Source of the DNA: Methylobacter sp. S3L5C
GTDB taxonomy: Bacteria > Pseudomonadota > Gammaproteobacteria > Methylococcales > Methylomonadaceae
Length of the DNA stretch: 64,000 bases
Reading direction: 5' to 3'
Assembly: GCF_022788635.1 (NCBI RefSeq)
Contig: NZ_CP076024.1
Location: 2,604,001-2,668,000 of the forward strand
Shown here in pieces: positions 35,994 through 45,457 of the stretch (position 1 is its first letter; each line of letters starts with the position of its first letter). Made by a program: the position numbers and the translations under genes. The notes beneath the pieces are model-generated. The model worked only from the letters and a program-made list of their open reading frames with translations. It searched no databases and was not told where the DNA came from.

Positions 35994-37772
35994 ATGACTA
36001 TTGATTATACAATTCCTAATAAAGTAAGAATCATTCAAGAAGCATTATTAGTCCGACACACCATTGAATTTGAAGTTGACCGCCCTGCCCAGGCATGGCA
36101 ATGGATGAATCAAACCCGTACGATTCCGGATCAAGGCGAATGGGTACGTCCGGAAGTTACCGAGGCCTGGCGACGTTGCCTGGAAGATTACCAATTACCG
36201 TTGGGTAATTATGTCAATTGGGAAAAGTATCCCGCCATTAATAAAACAGTCAACAGCACGCATCAGTTAAGAAATATAGAAGAACTGATCAAACAATTAA
36301 GCCATAACTTCACGATATTTCTCAAAGAAGCGGGCGTCATGATGGTTCTCACTACGGCAGAAGGACGGCTGTTGTATGTCTCCGGTGAAAATCATTTACT
36401 GAGTTCATTTATAAACCAACTATATGAGCAGGGAGCAAACTGGCATGAACCTGTTTTGGGTAATAATGGTATCGGCACGGCAATCACTCTAAAAAAACCC
36501 ATTGCCTTTCAGGGTATGGAGCATTTTTTAAGTGTATTACACCCGTTTACAACGGTTGGTTATCCGTTACTGGATGATGCCGGGAACTTACTGGCGGTTA
36601 TAGGTCTGGTCAGTAATAATCACGAATGTATGAACTCACTGTTTGCTTTCCTGCATTTAATTTGTGTCTTGGTAAATACCAACTTACCTTTGGCTCAAAA
36701 TAAAATCGCTCAAGAACGGGTGTTAGAAAAATTTCATTTTAAACCGGCCATCAAGCCGTCAAACCAAGACAATGAATCCGGCATTTCAGAAGCATTGAAT
36801 TTACTCATTCAAAAAGCCGTAAAACTACAAACGCATAAAATACCTATCCTGATTACCGGTGAATCAGGCGTTGGTAAAGATCACTTCGTCAATTTACTTA
36901 AACAGGCAGGCCCCAGAAAAAATGCGCCCTTTATTGCCATCAATTGCGCATCAATACCGCATGATTTAATAGAAAGTGAATTGTTTGGTTATGAAGCAGG
37001 TAGCTTTACCGGAGCGCGAAGTAATGGCAAACCGGGAAAATTTAAGCTGGCTGACAAAGGTATTTTATTTCTGGATGAAATAGGCGATATGAGTTTTGAT
37101 TTACAATCAACTTTATTGCGGGTGTTGGAAACTTCGGAGTTTACCCCGGTAGGCGGCTGTTCGCCTATTCGTGTGGATGTGCAAGTCGTTGCGGCAACCA
37201 ATGTACAATTAATTGAGGCGGTAGAAGCCGGGCGTTTTCGGCGTGATCTTTATTATCGGCTCAATGGTGCGCAAATTCATCTTCTACCTTTACGAGAACG
37301 GCCTGATAAAAAAACCATCATTCATCATATCTTGCAACGTGAATTAAATACTATTTCCGTAACAGACCCTTTTGAAATTTGCCCGGAAGTCATTAGCCTG
37401 ATTGAACGCCATCCTTGGCCAGGTAATATTCGTCAACTGATTAACGTGATAAGAGCTACGCTTTATACCGCCAGTAATCCATTTATCAGCAAAAAAGATC
37501 TGCCGCTGGATTTTATGGCCGAACTCAAATTAAATGACGACAACTGGCAATCATCTGATGGTCACCAAACGTTTACCTCAATGCCGTTAACTCAAGAAGT
37601 GCCGATTAAGAGCTTATCGAACTGGGAATTACATGGTATAAAAACCGCATTAAAAGAATGTGACGGTAATATTTCTTTGGCGGCAAAAAGATTAGGTATT
37701 ACCCGCTCGACGCTATATAAAAAAATTGATTACTTTAGGTTGGATAAAATGGGCGACGGGTTACTCGCATGA
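35994..37772 (+). CDS. mmoR: MmoR, sigma-54-dependent activator of sMMO
   Basis: 592 residues. The N-terminal ~270 residues include a GAF-like sensor region (GVMMVLTTAEGRLLYVSGEN split, then GNNGIGTAITLKKPIAF), as in AcoR-type activators. The central AAA+ domain has Walker A GESGVGKD (about 288-297), the sigma-54 loop GSFTGA (about 336), Walker B ILFLDEIGDM and the arginine-finger region RFRRDLYYRL. The C-terminal Fis-type helix-turn-helix reads SLAAKRLGITRSTLYKKI. It is the expected activator of the -24/-12 promoter before mmoX. The signal is unknown; copper is implied by work in other methanotrophs. Confidence 0.95.
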   Translation: MTIDYTIPNKVRIIQEALLVRHTIEFEVDRPAQAWQWMNQTRTIPDQGEWVRPEVTEAWRRCLEDYQLPLGNYVNWEKYPAINKTVNSTHQLRNIEELIKQLSHNFTIFLKEAGVMMVLTTAEGRLLYVSGENHLLSSFINQLYEQGANWHEPVLGNNGIGTAITLKKPIAFQGMEHFLSVLHPFTTVGYPLLDDAGNLLAVIGLVSNNHECMNSLFAFLHLICVLVNTNLPLAQNKIAQERVLEKFHFKPAIKPSNQDNESGISEALNLLIQKAVKLQTHKIPILITGESGVGKDHFVNLLKQAGPRKNAPFIAINCASIPHDLIESELFGYEAGSFTGARSNGKPGKFKLADKGILFLDEIGDMSFDLQSTLLRVLETSEFTPVGGCSPIRVDVQVVAATNVQLIEAVEAGRFRRDLYYRLNGAQIHLLPLRERPDKKTIIHHILQRELNTISVTDPFEICPEVISLIERHPWPGNIRQLINVIRATLYTASNPFISKKDLPLDFMAELKLNDDNWQSSDGHQTFTSMPLTQEVPIKSLSNWELHGIKTALKECDGNISLAAKRLGITRSTLYKKIDYFRLDKMGDGLLA

Positions 37773-37885
37773 ATAGAAACTGTTACAACCTATAAAACTT
37801 TTATTTTCCCAGGCCATCTCCAAACAACCGATAGTCATAATTTGCCAAGATATGACCTGATTTTAAAAACGATTAAGCTATCGAC

Positions 37886-39139
37886 TTAGGTAATCAATAA
37901 ACCTGCAATAACGGCTCCAGCCAAAGTACTGCTAACTCTAAGCGCCAAAGCCCTGCCACCAATAAACCATGAAAAAATACTTTTTATGCCCGAATTAACA
38001 GATACTGCAATAAGAATTGCCTTGGCTGCTACACTGACCTCCAAGCCTTGCTTGCTCATTTGTGCCATCGAAAGGGTAATCGGATCAACATCAGCCAAAC
38101 CTGCAGTCGCCGCCAAAAAATAAGTCCCCATGTCGCCAAAATAAATTTTTAACACATTAGATAGCAACATGATGATAACCAAAAATGCACCAAACTTCAT
38201 CGCCATTATTAATTGAAAAGGGTTTTCCAGTGTTATCTCGTCAATGGTATGGAATTCTTGCCGGTTCCACCACAACAGAAAAGCCGCAAGATAAGTAAAA
38301 ATAGTCATTACCAGCAGCGCAGGGAACAGCATTTGGAACAAAGCAGGATTCATAACGGATGTTAACAGTAGAGTACGTGCAAACATGGTGGCACAGGCCG
38401 TTAAAATACCAGCCGCGAGCACGTTGCTCATCGTTGGATTTTGCGCTGATAACTTTGATAAATTAAGCGTAACGGCAGTCGAAGAAACCAATCCACCCAA
38501 GGCACCGGTTAAAACCGGCCCATGCTGGTTACCAAGAATCCTGATGGCAAAATAACCCAGATAAGAAATACCGGCAATCAACACCACCATCAACCAAATA
38601 TGATAAGGATTAAAGGCAGCCCAAGGGCCATAACCCTGATTGGGTAGTATCGGAAGCATAACAACCGAGATCAGTAACAATTTCAGCGTTGCATATAATT
38701 CGTGTTGTTCCAGTTTTTTAAGCCAACCATGAAGTAATGGCTTAAAACCGAGTAGTGAAGTAATAATTACCGCACTTGCAGAAGCCAGCATAATATGGCC
38801 GAAAACCGTTAACGCGCCCAACGTAAAAGTGATTAGCGAGGCAATAATACTGGTGATACTAAAATCTGCAAATTTATCGAGGCTTTTACTATAAGCCAGT
38901 AACAACACCGCTGTGAGACCCAGAAAAAAAAAGCCCATCAGATAAGCATCGACCTGCTGCGCCAGAATACCTGACAAACCACCCAACAAGCCAATCATTC
39001 CATAGGTACGTAAGCCTGCAACCCGCATACCTTCCTCCCGATCACGAGTGCGCCAACCACGTTCGAGGCCAATTAACAAACCTATTGCCAAAGCAATTCC
39101 CAGAAGTTTGAAGTTTTCCAGTTCAGTCATTTTTGTCAA
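37886..39139 (-). CDS. MgtC/SapB-like membrane protein with DUF4010
   Basis: 417 residues with about twelve hydrophobic segments. The N-terminus (GIALAIGLLIGLERGWRTRD, then AGLRTYGMIGLLGGLSGIL) has the MgtC/SapB pattern; the C-terminal half fits DUF4010 (HGPVLTGALGGLVSSTAVTL). Inner-membrane protein of unknown transport function. It converges with mmoR. No link to methane metabolism is apparent. Confidence 0.82.
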   Translation of the reverse strand: MTKMTELENFKLLGIALAIGLLIGLERGWRTRDREEGMRVAGLRTYGMIGLLGGLSGILAQQVDAYLMGFFFLGLTAVLLLAYSKSLDKFADFSITSIIASLITFTLGALTVFGHIMLASASAVIITSLLGFKPLLHGWLKKLEQHELYATLKLLLISVVMLPILPNQGYGPWAAFNPYHIWLMVVLIAGISYLGYFAIRILGNQHGPVLTGALGGLVSSTAVTLNLSKLSAQNPTMSNVLAAGILTACATMFARTLLLTSVMNPALFQMLFPALLVMTIFTYLAAFLLWWNRQEFHTIDEITLENPFQLIMAMKFGAFLVIIMLLSNVLKIYFGDMGTYFLAATAGLADVDPITLSMAQMSKQGLEVSVAAKAILIAVSVNSGIKSIFSWFIGGRALALRVSSTLAGAVIAGLLIT

Positions 39140-39168
39140 TCCGGCTGTGTAGGAACTATAAAATGTAT

Positions 39169-39238
39169 CGTCTCATGCCTGCGGCATCGGGCTTATGATT
39201 ACCGAAATCAGATCAGTAACGCTCGCGGGCATGAGACG
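39169..39238. repeat. 11-bp inverted repeat with 48-bp spacer
   Basis: CGTCTCATGCC (39169-39179) and GGCATGAGACG (39228-39238) are exact complements. It lies between the MarR gene and the DUF4010 gene (both minus strand), so it could be an operator pair, a terminator or a small palindromic element. Confidence 0.5.
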
Positions 39239-39261
39239 CTCCTGCAAAATTTATTTAAGGT

Positions 39262-39831
39262 TTATAAAGGTGTGTGCTCCTGGCATATTTTTTCGCTATC
39301 GTTTTGGCTGAGAGGCTCCTTGGTTAACCCGCAGCTAAAACCTACGGATGTTGAGGTAAAATATTGACAGGTTTTACAAAGACCAAATGATTTTGACTTA
39401 TTGGCTTTTTGTAATGATGTGAGTGCTTTCATGAACATTTCTTCATTATCAATAAAATTATATTCTTTAAATAATAATGCCGCACTCTTAAATAAATCCG
39501 ATGTTCTCGCCTGTTTTAAAATAGCGTGACCTTCGGCCAGAAGACTAAGATGCACTATACGCCGATCAGTGGTATCACTGGTTTTTTCTATAAAGCCCTT
39601 TTTTACCAGCAATAATAACGTTTGAGAAACCGTTCCACGCGTCATACCCAGAAAACTGGTCAATGCTGCCGGTGTATCGCTGTAACGATTACAGCGTGAC
39701 AAATAATCCAGCGCTTGAAAATGTACCGGCTGCAAGCCTAATTCGGTACATTTTTTACGCTCTTCTGAACGAATTAATGTGGACATGCGTTCAATCAAGT
39801 CAAAAACATCAACTTTTTCCATATTATGCAT
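39262..39831 (-). CDS. MarR-family regulator with a cysteine-rich C-terminus
   Basis: 189 residues. The winged helix is seen in LQPVHFQALDYLSRC, ALTSFLGMTRGTVSQTLLLL and IEKTSDTTDRRIVHLSLLAEG. The C-terminal ~45 residues hold four conserved-looking cysteines (LCKTCQYF, FSCGL, KICQEH), which suggests binding of a metal or redox sensing. It could control the adjacent membrane protein or the divergent DUF2024 gene. Confidence 0.85.
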   Translation of the reverse strand: MHNMEKVDVFDLIERMSTLIRSEERKKCTELGLQPVHFQALDYLSRCNRYSDTPAALTSFLGMTRGTVSQTLLLLVKKGFIEKTSDTTDRRIVHLSLLAEGHAILKQARTSDLFKSAALLFKEYNFIDNEEMFMKALTSLQKANKSKSFGLCKTCQYFTSTSVGFSCGLTKEPLSQNDSEKICQEHTPL

Positions 39832-40040
39832 ACAAACAATGATTTAGTCAGTTGATAATAAGCTTTATAGTAACACAATAACTTTATGTATCGAATCGAT
39901 ATTGTTATACTGACCAATAAAATTTTACTTAATTTGCTGGCTTGGGAGTTGGTTATTAGGTATGTCGCTTATGAATACAGCTCTGACTTAACACTTGTTT
40001 AACTTCATTTTTCACTTAAACCACTTTACAGGAAACTATT

Positions 40041-40304
40041 ATGCCCATGTCACATGTATTTGATACCTACGCAAAAACAAGCAAAGGTAAAACGTTACAT
40101 TTTGATGTTGTTCTTGATGAACAAGATCAACAAAAAGCAATAAATTGTGCTAAAGAATGGTTACAAATAATAGGCGAGACCGATGCCATAGTGACCTCGG
40201 AAAACTGCTATTTTTGTCATAGCGCTGAAGCACCAACAGAATTAAGACAACAAATAAACGCGCAAGGATATGCTATTTACAAGCTGGAAGGCTGTCCAAA
40301 ATAA
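40041..40304 (+). CDS. DUF2024 family protein
   Basis: 87 residues. The pattern HVFDTYAKTSKGKTLHFDV, then CAKEWLQIIGE and CYFCHSAEAP matches DUF2024, small cytoplasmic proteins of unknown function. The CYFCH motif could bind a metal. AGGAAA lies upstream. Divergent from the MarR gene. Confidence 0.8.
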   Translation: MPMSHVFDTYAKTSKGKTLHFDVVLDEQDQQKAINCAKEWLQIIGETDAIVTSENCYFCHSAEAPTELRQQINAQGYAIYKLEGCPK

Positions 40305-40364
40305 CATCCTGTCGCTAAAAAAGACTATACTCAATCAACTTGAATTTTCGGCAGCAAAAAACAA

Positions 40365-40703
40365 ATGAAACTAAAACTCGAAAAAATAAATGATTGTAGT
40401 GTTATATTTATTGAGGAAGAAAGAATAGATGCTCACAATTCGGGCGAATTAAAAGCCTACATCCTGCAGTTGATAGAAAATGGCGACGTTAATATTATCG
40501 TTCAACTCGAAAATGTTCGCTTTATAGACAGTTCCGGCTTGGGTGCCTTACTATCAGGACATAAAAATGCGGTAGCTAAATCCGGCAAGCTTGGTTTAGC
40601 CTGTTGCAGGCAACAAGTATTATCAATGTTTGAGTTAACCCGGTTAAACCGGGTTTTTGAGATTTATACTGATCTAAATGAAGCTTTTGAAAACGAAGCC
40701 TAG
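40365..40703 (+). CDS. STAS-domain anti-sigma-factor antagonist
   Basis: 112 residues, a single STAS domain. The conserved motif FIDSSGLGALLSGHKNA contains the Ser that a partner kinase phosphorylates. Ten bases later comes the gene for an RsbW-type kinase, so this is the antagonist of a partner-switching module. The controlled output (sigma factor or other target) is not in this window. Confidence 0.88.
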   Translation: MKLKLEKINDCSVIFIEEERIDAHNSGELKAYILQLIENGDVNIIVQLENVRFIDSSGLGALLSGHKNAVAKSGKLGLACCRQQVLSMFELTRLNRVFEIYTDLNEAFENEA

Positions 40704-40712
40704 GGGTTATGT

Positions 40713-41135
40713 ATGTGTAATTCGGTTCTACAGGTAGATGTAATCATTCCGACGCAGACCAAATATCTGGATTTAATCGGCAGTATTGGTGAACATATAG
40801 CGAAAGATATTGATGATTTTTCTGGTGACAGGGAGGCGTTGGCTTATCATTTAAACCTGGTATTGACTGAAGCCACGACTAATGCCATTAAGCATGCCAC
40901 GCTAACTACCCCGAAAGATACCGTCAGGATAACCATCCATATTCAGGATAATGAGCTGAATATCAAGGTTTATGACCATGGTCAGGGCTTTGACCTGGAA
41001 ACGGTGCCGTTACCTGATTTTGAGCAACCTGAAGAAAGCGGTATGGGGCTCTACTTCATTAGAACCTTTATGGATTCAGTTACTTACACCAAGCAAGATG
41101 ATTGTAATGTGTTGGAAATTACAAAATATCTATAG
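40713..41135 (+). CDS. Serine-protein kinase / anti-sigma factor (RsbW-like HATPase)
   Basis: 140 residues, a GHKL ATPase of the RsbW/SpoIIAB type: N-box LTEATTNAIKHA, the ATP-lid region VYDHGQGFD and the final G-box ESGMGLYFIRTFMD. It should phosphorylate the STAS protein encoded just upstream. No PP2C phosphatase lies nearby. The next gene, NAD-glutamate dehydrogenase, begins 57 bases later on the same strand and may share the transcript. Confidence 0.88.
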   Translation: MCNSVLQVDVIIPTQTKYLDLIGSIGEHIAKDIDDFSGDREALAYHLNLVLTEATTNAIKHATLTTPKDTVRITIHIQDNELNIKVYDHGQGFDLETVPLPDFEQPEESGMGLYFIRTFMDSVTYTKQDDCNVLEITKYL

Positions 41136-41191
41136 CACCATCAGGCAGGTAAAAAGCGTATTTTTAAGATAATTCTACAGACGGTGAATAA

Positions 41192-44100
41192 ATGGACGTA
41201 AAAATAAACAGCCTTACCCAATCCTGGATAGCTTCATTTCAACAATTCATTGAACGGGCTTTGGGCAAGGAAACCGGTAAACGATTGTGGCAAAAATATC
41301 AGTCCGCTTTTCCTGTTGACTATCAAACCTTGGTGTCTCCGCGTTACGCATTAAAAGACCTGCTTCATCTTGAACAACTATCTCCCTTAAAAAGTCACGA
41401 CATAAGCCTGCTTAAACCTTACAAAGAAATAAAAAATTATCGGCTACATTTTTACAGTCAACAGGAACATTTTTTGGATGAGTACATTCCTGTTCTGGAA
41501 AACCTGCACTTAAGAGTTATGGATCAGGTGCAGTTTACGATTACCGTAGGAAGTAAGACGCAATTTATCAGAAGCTTCACCATTAAAACAGCAACAAGCC
41601 AATGTTTATCTTTAAGCTTGGTCAATGAACAACTGCTGAAAACCATTCAAGTTATATCGGCTGGAAAATGTGAAAATGACGCGCTCAATAAACTGCTGGT
41701 TTTAACCGGAATGGACTGGCAAGAAATTGATGTGCTTAGGGCCTACCGAAATTATTATTTACAACTAGGCCATCAAACAAGTAAAGCCACTGTTCATCAT
41801 GCTTTAATCAATAATCCACACCTTGCCTTGTGTCTGTTTAATTATTTTGAGGCCCGCTTCAGACCTAATCCGGCCTGGGATGATCCGGTACTTCGGGAAG
41901 AACAGGCCTTATTTCCCTTACGCCTGCAATTACTGGACAGCATGGCATCGGTTGTTGAGATTAATGATGACCGAATTTTGCGTACCCTGTTTAATCTAAT
42001 AGATGCAACTATGCGCTGTAATTTCCATTTACGGCGTAAGCTGGATGATTATTTTGTTGCGTTTAAAATTAACAGTTTAGGTATTATTGACATGCCATCC
42101 CCTAAACCCCAAAATGAGATTTATGTTCATGCAGTAGGCATGGAAGGTATTCATCTGCGTGGTGGCAAAGTCTCTCGGGGCGGAATACGCTGGTCTGATC
42201 GTTCCGATGACTTTAGAACTGAAATACTGGGACTCATGCAAACCCAGATCAGCAAAAATGCCTTAATTATTCCGACCGGAGCGAAAGGCGGGTTTGTATT
42301 AAAGAAAAGCAATCTGAAATTTTCCCTGCAAAGTACCGGCATGAGCATAAAAGAGGCAGGTAAAAAAGCTTACATTACCCTGATTCGCAGCCTGCTGGAT
42401 TTAACCGACAACTATAGTGAAGACACCGTCATTCGGCCGCAAAATATTGTCAGCTTTGATGATCCTGATCCTTATCTGGTGGTGGCAGCGGATAAGGGCA
42501 CAGCCAGTTTTTCAGATATTGCCAACGCCGTGTCAAAAGACTATCAGTTTTGGTTGGGTGATGCCTTTGCCAGTGGCGGCTCTAACGGCTATGACCACAA
42601 AGCACTGGGTATTACTGCTCGAGGAGCCTGGAAGTGCGTCCAACGGCACTTTCAGGAATTAGGTATTGATATACAAAGCGAAGCCTTTACTGTCGTCGGT
42701 ATTGGTAGCATGGATGGCGATGTTTTTGGTAATGGCATGTTATTGTCGCCCTGCATCCGCTTGTTGGCAGCTTTTAGCGGGCAACACATTTTTATTGACC
42801 CCACCCCATCTGCCAGCAACGCACTATTTAATGAACGTAAACGCTTGTTTGAATTATCAGGATCCAGTTGGAATGATTACGACCGCACTCTGATATCTCA
42901 AGGAGGCGGTGTTTATTTTCGGTCAGACAAAGATATCCCCATTTCTGCCGAACTAAAAAAATGGTTGGGGATACGCTATAAAACACTGGATGGAGAATCC
43001 CTGATACGCTACCTGTTGGCAGCGCCGGTAGATCTGTTATGGCTGGGTGGTATTGGTACTTATGTCAAAGCCGGTACTGAAAAACACGAAGAGGTCGGTG
43101 ACCGAAGCAATGATAATGTACGAGTAAATGCCGCCAATCTGGGCGCTCGTGTTGTTGGCGAAGGTGCTAATCTGGGTTTCACCCAAAAAGCTCGTATTGA
43201 GTACAGTTTACGCGGAGGCCACATCAATACCGATGCCGTCGATAATTCGGCAGGCGTCGATACCTCTGATCATGAAGTTAATCTAAAAATATTGCTGACA
43301 GGTTTACAAAAGAAACACATTATTACTGACTATCAACCGTTATTTATCAGTATGACTGACGCTGTTTGCAAACAGGTCTTGGCCAATAATTATGCCCAGA
43401 GTCTTTGTTTATCGTTGGATCAATTACGTAGTGCCGATAATCCGGTAGTTTTTTTGCAACTTGCTGAACGCCTTGAAGGTGCAGGATTTTTGGATCGGGT
43501 TGTTGAATCTTTTCCTCCCGCAAAAATCATTTTAGCCAGACCCGGACAACTAATAACCCGTCCCGAACTGGCCGTATTAATGGCTGCCAGCAAAATGTAT
43601 TTAACCCGGCAGATACAAGACCAAACGGCATTGCTGCATGATGAATGCTGTGAATGTTATTTACAGGCCTACTTTCCTGATCAGGTTAATGCCCAATACA
43701 AAAATGACTTATCCGCCCATCCTCTGGCCAACGAAATCAAGGCCACAGTCGTCAGTAATAAAATAATCAATCAGGCCGGATGTAGTTTTTTAAGCCTGGA
43801 TGGCAACAGCGAAAATACCACGATGTTGGATCATGTCGCTTGTTACTTAACTTTTGACCGGGTTTTGGACGGTGATGCACTGCGTCTGGCGATTTATGCG
43901 CTGGATAATAAAATTGCCGCAGACAAACAGTATAACTATTTGCTGGAACTTGAACACATGCTGACTGGTTTTTGTCGCTGGACGTTACTACACAACAAAA
44001 AAAATCGTCCCGATACTCAGACCATCAGCGACTATAGTAGTTATTTACAAGACTTTGAACAATATTTTAATCGGCAAGATAGCCTTCAAGGTAAAGAACA

Positions 44101-44551
44101 ACTGGAGCGATACGTGCAGGACGGGCTTCCAGAAAAGCTGGCACAAAGACTGATGTTTATAGCCACTCTTAACGATTTCCCATTTATCGTTTCTTTATCC
44201 ATTGAAACTGCCACCGATTTTATAACGGTTTTTAAACTGTTCAATGACATTAGCCGTTATCTGGGTTTGTATGAAATTGACGAACAGTTCACAAAAATGT
44301 CTCCTCATGATTATTGGGAACAAAAAGTATCGTCTGATTTACAGGCCGATATAAAACGCATTACCGGTTTATTGCTTAATAACATCTTGTTAAGCAATAC
44401 GTTAACCTGTGCCGACTATTTTGATTTGCCCGCTGAAAAACAAAAAATCAATCGATACCGGCGAGTTTATCAGGAAATCAAGTCGGTTTTCCCGGTCAAT
44501 CTGATGCCTTATATTGCCTTAACCAAAGAGTTGGAGAAATTACTTGCGTAA
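41192..44551 (+). CDS. Large NAD-specific glutamate dehydrogenase
   Basis: 1119 residues, in the size range of the shorter large-type NAD-GDH enzymes. It converts glutamate to 2-oxoglutarate and ammonia with NAD. The catalytic core is clear: HLRGGKVSRGGIRWSDRSDD (glutamate loop), NALIIPTGAKGGFV, VVAADKGTASFSDIAN, and FTVVGIGSMDGDVFGNG in the NAD domain. The N-terminal ~280 residues are the helical/ACT-like region and the C-terminal ~350 are the family-specific extension. Full length. Confidence 0.92.
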   Translation: MDVKINSLTQSWIASFQQFIERALGKETGKRLWQKYQSAFPVDYQTLVSPRYALKDLLHLEQLSPLKSHDISLLKPYKEIKNYRLHFYSQQEHFLDEYIPVLENLHLRVMDQVQFTITVGSKTQFIRSFTIKTATSQCLSLSLVNEQLLKTIQVISAGKCENDALNKLLVLTGMDWQEIDVLRAYRNYYLQLGHQTSKATVHHALINNPHLALCLFNYFEARFRPNPAWDDPVLREEQALFPLRLQLLDSMASVVEINDDRILRTLFNLIDATMRCNFHLRRKLDDYFVAFKINSLGIIDMPSPKPQNEIYVHAVGMEGIHLRGGKVSRGGIRWSDRSDDFRTEILGLMQTQISKNALIIPTGAKGGFVLKKSNLKFSLQSTGMSIKEAGKKAYITLIRSLLDLTDNYSEDTVIRPQNIVSFDDPDPYLVVAADKGTASFSDIANAVSKDYQFWLGDAFASGGSNGYDHKALGITARGAWKCVQRHFQELGIDIQSEAFTVVGIGSMDGDVFGNGMLLSPCIRLLAAFSGQHIFIDPTPSASNALFNERKRLFELSGSSWNDYDRTLISQGGGVYFRSDKDIPISAELKKWLGIRYKTLDGESLIRYLLAAPVDLLWLGGIGTYVKAGTEKHEEVGDRSNDNVRVNAANLGARVVGEGANLGFTQKARIEYSLRGGHINTDAVDNSAGVDTSDHEVNLKILLTGLQKKHIITDYQPLFISMTDAVCKQVLANNYAQSLCLSLDQLRSADNPVVFLQLAERLEGAGFLDRVVESFPPAKIILARPGQLITRPELAVLMAASKMYLTRQIQDQTALLHDECCECYLQAYFPDQVNAQYKNDLSAHPLANEIKATVVSNKIINQAGCSFLSLDGNSENTTMLDHVACYLTFDRVLDGDALRLAIYALDNKIAADKQYNYLLELEHMLTGFCRWTLLHNKKNRPDTQTISDYSSYLQDFEQYFNRQDSLQGKEQLERYVQDGLPEKLAQRLMFIATLNDFPFIVSLSIETATDFITVFKLFNDISRYLGLYEIDEQFTKMSPHDYWEQKVSSDLQADIKRITGLLLNNILLSNTLTCADYFDLPAEKQKINRYRRVYQEIKSVFPVNLMPYIALTKELEKLLA

Positions 44552-44671
44552 GTAGCGTTTTTTATAATCTGCGATAGACTGTTTATCATTCATTTACTTA
44601 TTTCCAGGATGAGACGAGCCACCGCCATTCTGCTCATGAAATACAGCTATAAAATCTTCCAGGACTCTATA

Positions 44672-45301
44672 ATGAAATACAACCGCAATACATTAGCAAT
44701 TATGCTGGGGCTTTTAATTGCCTGCCCGTTAAATGCCTTGGCCGATAATCCCTGGACCTATCAGCAAGGCAGGAACAGCTTAACCAATCAGACTTATAGC
44801 TTTGCCCAATCGCCCCTGCCACAACCGGGTCGTTATGACGACATGATGCTGGAAATTGTTTGCAAGGAAAACAAGTTGCAAGTGGTTATTGATACGGATG
44901 ACTTGATTGCCTCACAAGGCAGTAGTTTTAATCTGGAATATCAAATTGACAAAAAGACACCGGTTGTCATTCAAATGAAAACATTTCCGGACTCCAAACG
45001 CAGAGGCTATACAGAAGAATTTGCCAAACGTATGGCGGATGATCTATTGACCGGGCAAGCTGTTTTTATTCGCATCACCACCATGATACGAACCGCACTA
45101 TCAAGCTCAATTCCCTTGGACAATACCGCAAAACCCATTCAACAAGTATTTGCCGATTGTGGCATCAACGCATCAAGCAGCGCTGCCAGTCAACCAATCT
45201 ACGATTTAACTGAATTTGAACAGGAATTTGGCAAACTTGGCGCAGATCAACAACAGCAAATATTAATCAAAATAAAAAAAATAATGACGGAAATACGCTA
45301 A
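44672..45301 (+). CDS. Exported protein of unknown function
   Basis: 209 residues from ATG 44672, chosen because it gives a clean signal peptide (MKYNRNTLAIMLGLLIACPLNALA, split here as a statement of residues 1-24: basic start, hydrophobic core, ALA cleavage site). An AGGA lies ~7 bases upstream. The mature part (YDDMMLEIVCKENKLQVVI, then EFAKRMADDLLTGQAVFIRI) suggests a beta-rich periplasmic protein, somewhat like VasI-type proteins, but I do not recognise the family with confidence. Confidence 0.65.
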   Translation: MKYNRNTLAIMLGLLIACPLNALADNPWTYQQGRNSLTNQTYSFAQSPLPQPGRYDDMMLEIVCKENKLQVVIDTDDLIASQGSSFNLEYQIDKKTPVVIQMKTFPDSKRRGYTEEFAKRMADDLLTGQAVFIRITTMIRTALSSSIPLDNTAKPIQQVFADCGINASSSAASQPIYDLTEFEQEFGKLGADQQQQILIKIKKIMTEIR

Positions 45302-45457
45302 GGGCTAGTCAGAACAATCACGCTAACGAATGTGTATCAAATAAAATCACTCATAGACTATTGGCCGGCTAGTGTAGGAATAAAGTTATTGATTCTCGCT
45401 GGTGGGCGACGATACCAACCATAAACCCTTTGCCTATCCCATCAACAACGACTGGCA

